Shown: positions 46,596 to 55,400 of the stretch, one piece after another | Position numbering within the stretch: position 1 is the stretch's first letter | Layout: each line of letters starts with the position of its first letter | From: Pusillimonas noertemannii | GTDB lineage: Bacteria; Pseudomonadota; Gammaproteobacteria; Burkholderiales; Burkholderiaceae_B | Assembly: GCF_003096595.1 (NCBI RefSeq) | Contig: NZ_QEKO01000001.1 | Coordinates: forward strand, 1,054,001 to 1,118,000 | Reading direction: 5' to 3' | Length of the DNA stretch: 64,000 nt | Made by a program: the position numbers and the translations under genes | The notes under the pieces: generated by a model | The model's input: the letters and a program-made list of their open reading frames with translations, nothing else | Database searches by the model: none | Told to the model about the DNA's origin: nothing

Positions 46596-46741
46596 AAAAC
46601 TCTCCATCAAAGAGTAGTCATCACTGAAGGAAGGCGCGGCAGAACCGGTGATGAGCCAGTCTTTTCGCCCGCTAAAGCTAGCCGCACCCACTGATTTTAT
46701 CACCCGACGCATGGCGTCACATCAACCAAATGGAGGCCCTC

Positions 46742-47665
46742 ATGTCGAGTGGAGCCAAAGTCGTTACCCACTACATTGCCGAAGTTACCCCCGGCACCAC
46801 ACCCGCCGTCGGCACCTGGAAAACTGCTCGGCTCACGAGCAATACGCTTTCCCCCACGCCCACGACCGAAGTATCGGACGAAATCACCAATAGCCGCTTG
46901 AATCAGGGCTCGGTAACCACTGGCCTGACCATCGCGGGCGATCTTGTAGGTGAAATGTCCTTCGGCACCTTCGATGACTGGCTCGCGGCGCTGTTTTACG
47001 GCACGTGGGCGACGGATGTGCTCACCATCGGATCGACGCGCCAAACGTTCAGCGTGCAAAAGGGCTTCACGGACGTTTCGACCTATCACCTGTTTAAGGG
47101 CGTTCATGCCGCAACGGGCTCGATTGAGATCCCCGAAGAAGGCAAGATCACCCTGACCATCGGCGCTCAGTGCCTGGATTACACCGATGCATCGACCTCG
47201 TTTGTTGTGGGCACGCCAGATGATCCGACTACTACTCCCTTCATGTCTTCGCTGTCGGTTGGCGATATCAAGGTCGACGAGGTGTCGCTGGCGGGCACGG
47301 CCTGCATTTCAGCGATGACGGTGAACATCGACAACACCGTGCAGCTGCAGCGCTGCTTGGGTTCGGGGAAATTGGGCCCAGGCGCAATCATCGAGACCGA
47401 GGCCGCGATCACCGGCACCATGACCCTGGCCTGGTCTGCGAAGGCTTACCAGATTTGGAAGGAGCAGATCTCGCGCACCCAGTTCGAGGTCGAATTCCCG
47501 ATCACAGACAGCCTGGGCAATGCGTACACCTTCAACTTCCCCAAGGTCGAAATCGACGGCGAACTGCCTTCTGGCGGCAAGCGTGACATCATTCAAGCGA
47601 CCCTGAACTGGACGGCGGTTCAATCGGCCCCCACCATTACACGCGTCCCTGCTGAGGAGCCTTAA
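46742..47665 (+). CDS. Major tail tube protein
   Basis: 307 residues, beta-rich: VVTHYIAEVTPGTTPAVGTW, EVSDEITNSRLNQGSVTTGL, GLTIAGDLVGEMSFGTFDDW. These match phage tail tube proteins of siphoviruses. ATG at 46742 follows GGAGGCCCTC; an in-frame ATG 12 bp upstream is less likely. Confidence 0.88.
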   Translation: MSSGAKVVTHYIAEVTPGTTPAVGTWKTARLTSNTLSPTPTTEVSDEITNSRLNQGSVTTGLTIAGDLVGEMSFGTFDDWLAALFYGTWATDVLTIGSTRQTFSVQKGFTDVSTYHLFKGVHAATGSIEIPEEGKITLTIGAQCLDYTDASTSFVVGTPDDPTTTPFMSSLSVGDIKVDEVSLAGTACISAMTVNIDNTVQLQRCLGSGKLGPGAIIETEAAITGTMTLAWSAKAYQIWKEQISRTQFEVEFPITDSLGNAYTFNFPKVEIDGELPSGGKRDIIQATLNWTAVQSAPTITRVPAEEP

Positions 47666-47668
47666 TCT

Positions 47669-48142
47669 ATGGCGTTGCGTATTTCACAAGCTGACCCGGC
47701 GGCCATCGGAGAGCGATGGGTAGATTTTGATAAGGAGATTTCCTTCAAGATCGCCGGCATCGACACCGAGGCGTACCAGATCGCGCTGGAGCGGGCCCGC
47801 CGGCTAATTGCCCGGGAAGATGCCGGCCAGACACTGGCCAACCTGACAGCAGGCAAGAGCGATCGGCGCGAGCATGACATTCAATGCGACCTGCTGGGCC
47901 GGTACATCGTGCTGGACTGGAAGGGGCCCATTGAAGACGACGATGGCAAGGTCGTGGCCTATTCGCCTGAGCTGGCCGCCAAGCTGCTGCGCGCGAACGT
48001 CGCGGTTTTTGCTTGGGTCATCACCGAGGCAACTAAGGTGGCGCTCGACGCGAAGCAGGAGGTTGCCGAGACAGTGGGAAAGCGCTCGAGCGGTTCCGCT
48101 GGGAACGGGAATGGCAGGGCAAAAGCCAAAAGCAGGGCCTGA
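47669..48142 (+). CDS. Tail assembly chaperone, G-type
   Basis: 157 residues. RISQADPAAIGERWVDFDKE at the start and a basic Gly/Ser/Lys-rich end reached only without frameshift. Like lambda gpG, it should coat the tape measure during tail assembly. The slippery site at 48076 lets part of the ribosomes make a longer G-T fusion. Confidence 0.88.
   Translation: MALRISQADPAAIGERWVDFDKEISFKIAGIDTEAYQIALERARRLIAREDAGQTLANLTAGKSDRREHDIQCDLLGRYIVLDWKGPIEDDDGKVVAYSPELAAKLLRANVAVFAWVITEATKVALDAKQEVAETVGKRSSGSAGNGNGRAKAKSRA
48076..48082 (+). promoter_or_regulatory. Programmed -1 frameshift site GGGAAAG
   Basis: In the zero frame the codons are GTG GGA AAG, giving G-GGA-AAG, the same heptamer used by lambda G/T. 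A slip by -1 continues as GCG CTC GAG into an open frame to 48393. Confidence 0.92.
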
Positions 48143-48393
48143 TCTATTCCAAACTGGGTATGGCCGTGCCGCAGGAAGCGGAAACGGACCCGATTACCGA
48201 CCACGTCATAGGCGTGTTCTGGGCGGCTAATCGAGCCAGACGTTACTTGGCCGGCATGGGTGGCGCCGCGGCGCTACCGCTCTCCTCAGTTGAGATTGGC
48301 CAGGCAGTCGGCGCTTACGGCTCGCCGTTGTCCCGAGTTGAACTGGACTCCTGCGTTCTGGCCATCGATCGCGATTATCTTGATGGGGTATAG
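48082..48393 (+). CDS. T part of the G-T fusion tail chaperone
   Basis: 103 codons read only after the -1 slip: ALERFRWEREWQGKSQKQGL, then YSKLGMAVPQEAETDPITDH and VFWAANRARRYLAGMGG. Fused to residues 1-138 of G it gives a protein of about 241 residues. In lambda the T part recruits the tail tube protein to the tape measure. An internal ATG at 48160 exists but lacks a ribosome site, so independent translation is unlikely. Confidence 0.88.
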   Translation, partial: ALERFRWEREWQGKSQKQGLIYSKLGMAVPQEAETDPITDHVIGVFWAANRARRYLAGMGGAAALPLSSVEIGQAVGAYGSPLSRVELDSCVLAIDRDYLDGV

Positions 48394-48423
48394 TTTCCGT
48401 AGTATTTACTTACGGGGGATGGA

Positions 48424-48696
48424 GTGCGAAATTTATTCGGTTGTTTGGCGCTGCTTTTGATGCTGGCCGCCTGCGGGAAGCCTGACACCCAAAGAGTGGG
48501 TCGTGAGTTTAACTCCATGAAAGAGTGTCTGGAATTCATCGGAAAAGACACGAACGACTCACTGAAAGTTGCAACAGATAAGCCCGGGGACGTCTCTGGC
48601 AGAACGGTGCGCGATAAGCTGTTTTTCCGGTGCGAAGCGCGTGCCACCGGGACGCGAGGGGTGATTCTTGAGGGGCGATGGGATCGCCTGAAGTAA
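48424..48696 (+). CDS. Small lipoprotein, GTG start
   Basis: 90 residues. Signal peptide MRNLFGCLALLLMLAACGKP with lipobox LAAC (Cys 17), then a soluble part (VGREFNSMKECLEFIGKDTN, RDKLFFRCEARATGTRGVIL). Starts at GTG 48424 after GGGGGATGGA. It is not a tail gene and is followed by a terminator, so it may be expressed in the lysogen; lipoproteins made by prophages can block superinfection at the envelope, which is only inferred here. Confidence 0.7.
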   Translation: MRNLFGCLALLLMLAACGKPDTQRVGREFNSMKECLEFIGKDTNDSLKVATDKPGDVSGRTVRDKLFFRCEARATGTRGVILEGRWDRLK

Positions 48697-48709
48697 ACAG
48701 GAGACCAAC

Positions 48710-48733
48710 GCCGCCTAGTGCGGCTATTTTTTT
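48710..48733. terminator. Terminator between lipoprotein and RHH gene
   Basis: GCCGC-CTAGT-GCGGC followed by TATTTTTTT on the plus strand. It touches the stop of the convergent gene at 48724. Confidence 0.75.
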
Positions 48734-49392
48734 GGAGATTTGCCGGCAGAGCCCAGTCCGCGTTTAGGCGCATTCTTGCCGGGGATAGTGGGGGTGCGCG
48801 ATTTGCCGACGGATTCGACGGCTTTCTCTAGTTTCTCCCCTAGAGCAGACCGATCGGCATCAGGCCTGATTTTGTTGACCAGTACCAGGCGATCCACAAT
48901 AGGGCCGGTATCCGAGTCAGTTGGCGTTTGGACTGGTTTCGCGGCCTTAGTGCGGGCCACATTGGCTGCTTGAATTTGATCTAACCGCTCTGCGATCTTC
49001 TGTATCTCGGCCGCGGTGAGCAACGCGCTCAGCGGGGTGCTGCCAACGATCTTTGAATAATGGCTTTCTACTTCTGCCGGTGTTCCGGTGAGGGCCGGTC
49101 CTTCTACCCTCTTGATGAGCGACGAGGCGCTTTCTTTCAGCACTTGATCTACGCCGCCGAGCCGATGTATTCGGTCCAGCAATAGAGAAAACTCCTCATG
49201 CCGCAGCACTTTCATCATCGCAAACCGGAGCTCAGCACCTCCATAGGTAGAAGATATGTCCGATAGCGTGAGCTCCAGGCGAGCCACGATCTCCGCTGTC
49301 AAAGTGCGGCCACTAGTTCTCGCAGCGTCGTCGAGCTTGTCACGTAGCTCCTGAGGCATGCGGAAATTTACTTGGGGGTCTGTTCTTGCCAT
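48724..49392 (-). CDS. Arc-like ribbon-helix-helix repressor with long C-terminal region
   Basis: 222 residues. N-terminal Arc-type ribbon-helix-helix (about 5-45, PQVNFRMPQELRDKLDDAAR, TLTAEIVARLELTL), a helical middle and a basic disordered tail (GKNAPKRGLGSAGKSPKK). Divergent from the second RHH gene at 49493 across a repeat-rich operator. Resembles the arc/mnt side of the P22 immI locus. Confidence 0.8.
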   Translation of the reverse strand: MARTDPQVNFRMPQELRDKLDDAARTSGRTLTAEIVARLELTLSDISSTYGGAELRFAMMKVLRHEEFSLLLDRIHRLGGVDQVLKESASSLIKRVEGPALTGTPAEVESHYSKIVGSTPLSALLTAAEIQKIAERLDQIQAANVARTKAAKPVQTPTDSDTGPIVDRLVLVNKIRPDADRSALGEKLEKAVESVGKSRTPTIPGKNAPKRGLGSAGKSPKK

Positions 49393-49414
49393 TGTTGCAA
49401 TTTAACCTAGCATC

Positions 49415-49464
49415 GTGCTTGCACACAACCAAGCAATGTGCTTAAATAGCACCGTGCTTGGTTG
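49415..49464. promoter_or_regulatory. Repeat-rich operator between divergent RHH genes
   Basis: GTGCTT occurs at 49415, 49438 and 49454, and CAACCAAGCA (49426-49435) is a perfect inverted copy of TGCTTGGTTG (49455-49464). TTGCAC (49419) and TTAAAT (49442), 17 bp apart, could be a plus-strand promoter. Binding by one or both RHH proteins is inferred. Confidence 0.65.
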
Positions 49465-49492
49465 AAAGCATATTTGAAAGGAGAGTAGCAGG

Positions 49493-49678
49493 ATGAAGCG
49501 AATAGGCTTTATGACTCGCCTGACACCCGAAAACCACAAATGGCTTGAGGGGAGGGCGAGGGAAGAGGATAGGTCAATGACCTATGTGCTGGATCGGGTT
49601 GTGTCGCACGCTCGGGAATCCGACCAGGCAAAAGAAAACGCACCAGAGGCGGCAACCTCTGATGCGTCGATGCAGTAA
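49493..49678 (+). CDS. Small ribbon-helix-helix protein (Mnt/Arc-like)
   Basis: 61 residues: MKRIGFMTRLTPENHKWLEG then REEDRSMTYVLDRVVSHARE is a complete ribbon-helix-helix. Ribosome site GGAGAG. It heads the rightward unit that ends with a KilA-N protein and probably regulates it. Confidence 0.75.
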   Translation: MKRIGFMTRLTPENHKWLEGRAREEDRSMTYVLDRVVSHARESDQAKENAPEAATSDASMQ

Positions 49679-49707
49679 TCCCCAACTACGAAATTAAGGA
49701 AAATGCA

Positions 49708-49896
49708 ATGACTAATTTTAGCCGCGCTTTCGCAGAACCGCAAGGAAAGGTTCTTTATCACCCCGCATTCGGGCAGGAGCCCGTTGTAAATCCGCGCCGT
49801 CCGCGTCGCTTGCCGGAGGGCGTGATAGCAGGAGACTTCCGCCGCAAGCCCTCGGGTCCTGGGCTTCGCATCGTGATGCAGGAGGTGCGGGCATGA
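49708..49896 (+). CDS. Small basic protein (62 aa)
   Basis: 62 residues: MTNFSRAFAEPQGKVLYHPA then PRRPRRLPEGVIAGDFRRKP. AAGGAAAATGCA precedes the ATG. Overlaps the next gene by 4 bp. Unknown function. Confidence 0.6.
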   Translation: MTNFSRAFAEPQGKVLYHPAFGQEPVVNPRRPRRLPEGVIAGDFRRKPSGPGLRIVMQEVRA

Positions 49897-50402
49897 ATAC
49901 AGCAACCCATACGGTCACGAAAGGGCCAGCCATCCCGCCCGACATGCTGGAAGACGTGCAGCCAATTAGCCAAAAGAAGGCTGACAATTCGAGCGTCAAG
50001 AAAGCCAAGGCGATGAGGGACGCTCAGGCCCAAGCCCAGGCCGTTAACCGGCCCCGGCTTGCCATCGAAATAATGATGGGAGTGGTTGCTGGAAATCTAA
50101 AGACCTTGCATCGCGAAATGATTGATGAAATGGGAACGTCAAAAGAGCCTGAACTGCTCAGCGACGTGCTGCATTTGATCGAGATCAGCGAATCGATGCT
50201 TGGCTCCCTAATGGCGGGAAAGCCGGCCAATTATGATGACTTCGAAGGTGAAATCCTTCCAATAGGCGCATTGATGCGTGTTGCCAGTCGTTTCTACGGC
50301 AAACGCGACGATTATTTCTCCCGAGCGATCTGCGGCATCGAGCAGGTTATCGATGTTGCGTTGGAGGTGGTTGAGGCAGAATCGAGGAGGGCCGAGGCAT
50401 GA
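49893..50402 (+). CDS. Helical protein of the immI-like island
   Basis: 169 residues, nearly all helical: QKKADNSSVKKAKAMRDAQA, then RLAIEIMMGVVAGNLKTLHR and LLSDVLHLIEISESMLGSLM. Coupled to the KilA-N gene by a 4-bp overlap. Not recognised; a partner of the KilA-N protein is possible. Confidence 0.6.
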   Translation: MNTATHTVTKGPAIPPDMLEDVQPISQKKADNSSVKKAKAMRDAQAQAQAVNRPRLAIEIMMGVVAGNLKTLHREMIDEMGTSKEPELLSDVLHLIEISESMLGSLMAGKPANYDDFEGEILPIGALMRVASRFYGKRDDYFSRAICGIEQVIDVALEVVEAESRRAEA

Positions 50403-51052
50403 GCGATATCATCACCATGGACTACGAAGGCATGCAGGTCGATTTCACGACTGATGCCTGGTTCAACGCGACGGCTGTGGCTAGCCGGTTTGGAAAGTTG
50501 CCTAATGAATGGTTGCGCTTGCCGGAGGCCACGGAGTATTTGAAGGCGCTCGAGCGTAAATACGGGAAAATCCCGCATTTCAAAACCCGGCGCGGGCGTG
50601 GGGGCGGCACTTGGATGCACCCTCGCCTGGGGGTGGCATTTGCCCGCTGGCTGGATGTGGATTTTGCCATCTGGTGCGACGAACAGATCGACCGCTTGTT
50701 GCGTGGGGAGGGTATGGACTGGCGGCGCTTGCGTCACGAAGCAGCGTCGTCTTTTAAAGTGATGACGGATGCCATCCTGTACACGCGTAACGAGGCGGGT
50801 AAGAATGTGGCGCCATACCACTTCTCGAACGAGGCCCGGCTGGTCAATTGGGCGCTGTCCGGACAGTTCGTCGGGCTAGATCGCGATGCGATGGCAAAGG
50901 CCGATCTTGACCTGCTTGGAAAGCTGGAGGTCCGCAATACCGTCCTGATCGCTCAGGGCCTGGATTACGAGACGCGAAAGCGTAAGTTGCACGCCTTTGC
51001 TGCGGCATGGCGATGCGCCCATCCCGACACCAAGGCTTTGGAGGTGGCGTGA
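50399..51052 (+). CDS. KilA-N domain protein, probable antirepressor
   Basis: 217 residues. KilA-N domain at about 10-105 (FTTDAWFNATAVASRFGKLP, GGGTWMHPRLGVAFARWLDV). The C-terminal part (about 115-215, ARLVNWALSGQFVGLDRDAM) is the variable effector part. KilA-N/ant proteins can inactivate phage repressors. Since the cI-like repressor here has no cleavage domain, this protein is a candidate for the induction switch. Confidence 0.85.
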   Translation: MSDIITMDYEGMQVDFTTDAWFNATAVASRFGKLPNEWLRLPEATEYLKALERKYGKIPHFKTRRGRGGGTWMHPRLGVAFARWLDVDFAIWCDEQIDRLLRGEGMDWRRLRHEAASSFKVMTDAILYTRNEAGKNVAPYHFSNEARLVNWALSGQFVGLDRDAMAKADLDLLGKLEVRNTVLIAQGLDYETRKRKLHAFAAAWRCAHPDTKALEVA

Positions 51053-51621
51053 TGGAACTGCTTACGCTAAGAATCACTGGAACGAGCCCGCTCATGATGC
51101 ACAGCGACAAGCTGGCGAATCCCCTCAACCCGGCAACGAAGGCGCACAAGGAGTTGACCGGAAAGCGCAAGAAGACCGACGACGATCACCTGGCGATTGC
51201 GCGATCCGAGTTCATCGCGGGGGCGTATTGGGATGATGTGACTGGCTTCTATGTGCCCGGCCAAAACTTCGATGCCACGTTCTGGACGGGCGCGAAGTTG
51301 CAAAAGCTGGGCGTTCATTGGAAGCGCGGATGCCTGGTGATGACAGATAAGGCCAAGTTGCTGTTTGATGGCCCAAAGACGCCAGAAAAGCTCTGGGAAG
51401 ACCTGAGGTTCGTGGACTGCCGGGGCGTCAAGGTCGGACAGTCCAAGGTCATGCGGTACCGGCCGATTTTTCCGGAATGGGAGGCTTCGCTCGAGGTAGC
51501 TGTCAATACTGACGTGATTGACGTTGCGGAGGTCAAGAAGGCAATCGACGACGCGGGCGCCCTAATCGGTGTTTGCGAGTATCGCCCGCGTTTCGGACGG
51601 TTCGGGGTGCGTTATGACTGA
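51052..51621 (+). CDS. Conserved phage protein of the antirepressor island
   Basis: 189 residues: LRITGTSPLMMHSDKLANPL, then HLAIARSEFIAGAYWDD and FYVPGQNFDATFWTGAKLQK, ending in RPRFGRFGVRYD. From memory, this pattern (MHxxxLANPLNP, SEFxxGxYWD) recurs in phage regulatory islands with no known function. Beta-rich start and Gly-rich end resemble RAMP-like folds, an impression only. Confidence 0.65.
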   Translation: MELLTLRITGTSPLMMHSDKLANPLNPATKAHKELTGKRKKTDDDHLAIARSEFIAGAYWDDVTGFYVPGQNFDATFWTGAKLQKLGVHWKRGCLVMTDKAKLLFDGPKTPEKLWEDLRFVDCRGVKVGQSKVMRYRPIFPEWEASLEVAVNTDVIDVAEVKKAIDDAGALIGVCEYRPRFGRFGVRYD

Positions 51622-52072
51622 TGTGACGACCCTTCCAAGTTGGCGGCAGGCCGCCCAAGACCTCTTGCAAGAGTTCGGGTACGGCGACCTGATTCCTCTT
51701 GGCTGGCTGGAAGCCCGGTTCGGCATACCCAGCTTGTCGGAATCTCAGCGCCTGACCGCCGAGCAGTTCAAGGAGCGACAGTTCGAATGGTTGGCGAACG
51801 TTGAGGCGTTCAAAGACCATTTGCTGAAGGAGCATCAGGTGTGCTTACAGTCAGTGCGCGGCAAGGGTTACCGCTGGGTGCCGCCGCATGAGCAGACTGC
51901 CTTGGCTGTTCGCGAGTTTGAGCGTGATGCTCGGAGAGTGTTTCGGCAGACTGGAAACAAGCTGCGCAATTTGCGGCACACTGAGCTGACGGACGAGCAG
52001 CGGCGGGCCAATATGGACGCCACGGTGAAACTCTCGGCGCTGGCGGGCATGACTCGCAAAGCGTTAAGTTAA
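51614..52072 (+). CDS. Conserved phage protein of the antirepressor island
   Basis: 152 residues. LLQEFGYGDLIPLGWLEARF followed by QFEWLANVEAFKDHLLKEHQ and VRGKGYRWVPPHEQT looks like a winged-helix with GYRWVPP in the wing. It overlaps the previous gene by 8 bp and ends the island's coding part. Probably regulatory. Confidence 0.6.
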   Translation: MTDVTTLPSWRQAAQDLLQEFGYGDLIPLGWLEARFGIPSLSESQRLTAEQFKERQFEWLANVEAFKDHLLKEHQVCLQSVRGKGYRWVPPHEQTALAVREFERDARRVFRQTGNKLRNLRHTELTDEQRRANMDATVKLSALAGMTRKALS

Positions 52073-52079
52073 CTAGTCA

Positions 52080-52400
52080 AGCTGCGGCTTGGTGTGGCTC
52101 ACTCTGGTGAGCCAAGGCGTGGTGAGCTGGGGCATGGGCTGTAAGCAGCCGGTTCCGCATTCTTCTGAGTGCGGTTCCGGGTGGCGATAGCCGCCTTTAT
52201 TTTGCCACGGCATGGCTCGATACGACTTGGCGCGTTTGGCCGGGGCCGGGCATGGCATGGGCTATTAACAGCGGCCAGCATCTTGCAAAGGGTGCTGGTC
52301 GATGCGAATAGCATCATATGGTTCGCTATGGCGTGGCATGGCGAGGTAGGGCCGGGCCTGTTTCGGCTTGGCGCGGTATGGCATGGGCCGAAAAGGCACT
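52080..52400 (+). repeat. Non-coding tract of TGGC/ATGG-type short repeats and hairpins
   Basis: About 320 bp with no plausible gene. Words such as GGCATGG, GGCTTGG, GGCGTGG and GGCGAGG recur in two blocks (about 52090-52135 and 52205-52390). Hairpins: CCGCA/TGCGG near 52156-52175, GGTGGC-GATA-GCCGCC near 52179-52194 followed by TTTATTTT, CCAGCA/TGCTGG near 52275-52297, and GATGC-GAATA-GCATC near 52300. Both strands read as low-complexity protein, which I take as a by-product of the repeat. Confidence 0.6.
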
Positions 52401-52432
52401 AAGGGCGACTCTTTAATGGGTCGCCCTTTTTT
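52401..52432 (+). terminator. Strong terminator before the tape measure gene
   Basis: AAGGGCGAC and GTCGCCCTT form a perfect 9-bp stem around a 10-nt loop, followed by a T-run (TTTTTT to 52432). It closes the immI-like island; late transcription must pass it to reach the tape measure gene. Confidence 0.85.
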
Positions 52433-52486
52433 ATTGGAAATTACCTGTCGGACTTGCATTTGCGGGTCTTTACTCTTGGTGCCGCA

Positions 52487-55400
52487 ATGAGCGAAAGCAG
52501 ATTATCTATCGTCATCGATTCGCGGTCGGCTGAGCAGAAGGCTCAGGACCTTGAGAAGGCCCTGACTGCGCTCGATGATGCTGGCATTCGCGTTGTCAGC
52601 ACGACAACCAAGGCGGGCAAGTCCAGCACAACCGCTGGGCGCTCATTCAGCGCGACCGGCAAGGAAGCGCACCAGGGCGCCCGCGGCATCGACGACATGA
52701 ACCAGTCGTTGCGCGAGACGGACGAACGCGCCGCAACCGCTGCCGCCACGATCAGCCGCACCCTGAAAGCAGCTATTGCCGGCTTTTCGGTCATGCATGT
52801 CATCGACACGGCTGACGAATGGGGCCAGTACGCCAGCCGCATTCGGATGGCGACCGAGAATGCCCAAGAGTACGAGCATGTGCAAAAGCGCATGGCCGAA
52901 TCGGCGCAACTGACCTATCGCGGCATCAACGAGACTCGTGAAAGCTTCATCCAGCTTTCCCCGGTGCTTCGGGACATGGGTCTGACGCTTGACCAGAGCA
53001 TTGACGCGGTCGATACATTCTCGGGCCTTTTGGTGGTCAATGGCGCCAGCGCCATGCGCAGCACTGCAGCCATGGAGGCCCTTGCCAAGTCGTTCCAGCG
53101 CGGCAGGGTAGAGGCTGACGCCTGGATGACCATCTACAGCACGGTGGACAACATCGTGAACCTGCTGGCGCAAAGCTCGGGCAAGACGACGACCGAAATC
53201 CGCAAGATGGGCATCGAGGGCAAGATATCGGCCGATATGCTGTCCAAGGCCCTCATTGAGGGCAATGAGCAGATTCTGAAGGCGGTGGAGGAAATGCCCA
53301 CGACGGTTCGGGATGCGCTGCGCAATATCAATACCGCATTCACGGAGTACGTGGGCTGGAATAACGAGGCGGCTGGAGCGACGGCGGCACTTGCTGCTGG
53401 GCTCGGCATCCTGGGCGACAACTTCGAGACCATTGCTAATGTCATTGGCGTGACGGCTGCCGGCGCGCTCTTTGTTTATACCGCCCGCACCATCGAAAGC
53501 ACCCGGGCAACCATTGCATCGTTCGCGGCCCGCACTCACGCAGCCAAAGCGATTCTCGACGAAGCGCAGGCGCAAGCCGCACAAACCGCTGCGACCCTAG
53601 CGCAAACTCGGGCAATGGCTGGCCTCACCGCGTCTCATGCGCAAGTTGCGGCCGCAACCAAGGCCCACGAAGCCGCGCTCAAGCAGCTTGCTGTCGCACA
53701 AGCCGGCTACACGCGCGCAGGCACGGCGCTTCTGGGCGTTTTGGGCGGACCAGTCGGGCTTGGCGTAACGGCCGCCCTGGCCGCCGCATCATTCCTGACG
53801 TTCAGCAGCAATGCGGACGCGGCACAGCGCAGCGTACTGGACCTGAAGCAGCCGCTCGAGCAGGTGACCCAGCAGTTCCGGGAGCTTGCTGAATCGCAGC
53901 GGCAGGTCGCGCTTAATGCCGCAAATCAGGAACTGAGCCAGGGCGTCAAGCAGCTTGATGCAGCCATGAAGGAACTGGCCCAGGGCTCGGTTGTGGACGG
54001 GGCGGCCGCGATGGCGCGCTGGCAGGGCGCCAGCACCACGGCGATCCGGGAACTGACCGAGTCGGCCAAGAGCGGGGCCATTTCCTACGATGAACTGGAT
54101 TCGCGGATTGTCACCCTGATCCAGAGCTTCGCCCAGGCCGATGGGGCTTCCCAAGAATGGGTGCGCCATCAGACGGAGCTTGCGTCCCAGGTCGCCACGA
54201 CCGCCCGGGAGATGGAGAGCGCCCGCACGCGCGCCGACGAACTGCGCAAGGCTAATGATGATCTTGCTTCGGCCGCATCCGGCGCCGCAGGGGCGCAGGA
54301 ATCGCTGAATGCGGCGCTTCGGGGCTTTGATGGCGAATCGGGCAAGTACCTGACGACGCTGCAAGAGCGCGTTGCTAAGCTGCAGGACGGCAATAGCGAA
54401 ACCAAGAAGGCCGAGCGCTACCTGAGTGGGCTGACTGACGTCTCGGATCAATACCGAACTGCCCTACTGTCGGCAGCTGCAGCGGCTGACTACTTGACCG
54501 AGCAGCAGAAGCTTAGCCGCTCCTCGAGCAAGGCATCGAAAGATAGTTTGGAGAGCCTGCTGCCCACCTTGCGCGAGCAGGCCGCCGTTTTAGGCATGAC
54601 CGAAGAGCAGGCGGCCCGGTACCGAATCGAAATGGCCAAGGGCACCGAGGCCCAGCGTCAGGAAGCCTTGGCGCTGTTCGACAAGGCGCAGGCGCATAAG
54701 GATGCCGAACAGGCTCTGAAACTTGAAACCGAGGCCATGCGCGAACAGCGTAACTTGGCCGCCGAGATTGCGGTGTTTCAAGCGCAACAGGATCTGAGTA
54801 TCACTGGGATGGGTATGGGGGATCGGCGCCGGGCGCAGTTGGAGCAGGAATACGCAATTCAGGAAGAGTTCGCCCGTCGACGCCGTGAGCTGGATGAGGC
54901 TCAGCGTGTCGAGTCGACCCGCCTATCCACAGAGGCCTATGACCGACAAGTAGAGTACCTGCGGGAGATTGAAGAGGTAAAGATCGGCATTATTCGTGAT
55001 TCTGCGCAGCGGCGGATGATCGAGGAGCAAAACTGGGTGACTGGCGCGCGCGAGGCGCTCACCAACTATATAGACGTAAGCCGCGACATTGCCGGTCAAG
55101 TCGAAGCAGCTTTCAACAATGCATTCGCGGGCATTGAGAACACGGTCATTGATTTCGTCAAGACTGGCGAGTTGGATTTACGCTCCTTGCTGGCCTCTAT
55201 CACGGAAGATGTCTTGCGGATGCTTGTCAGAATGGGTATCCAGATGGCAGCAAACGCGGTTCTGGGCAACACGCTAGGCGCTGCAACTGCCGCCGCATCT
55301 GCGGCTATGGGCACCGCGACGGCAGCGGCCTGGGCCCCAGCCGCAGCATTCGCATCGCTTGCTTCGTTCGGGGGCAACTCCGCGCCCGCTATGGCGGGTA

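Noticed and set aside
52169-52402. Frame with WHG and LG-type repeats in the TGGC tract
   Set aside because: The protein repeats only restate the DNA repeat words; both strands show similar low-complexity readings.
52643-53584. 313-codon minus-strand frame over the tape measure gene
   Set aside because: Antisense shadow; His/Arg/Cys-rich and without a ribosome site.
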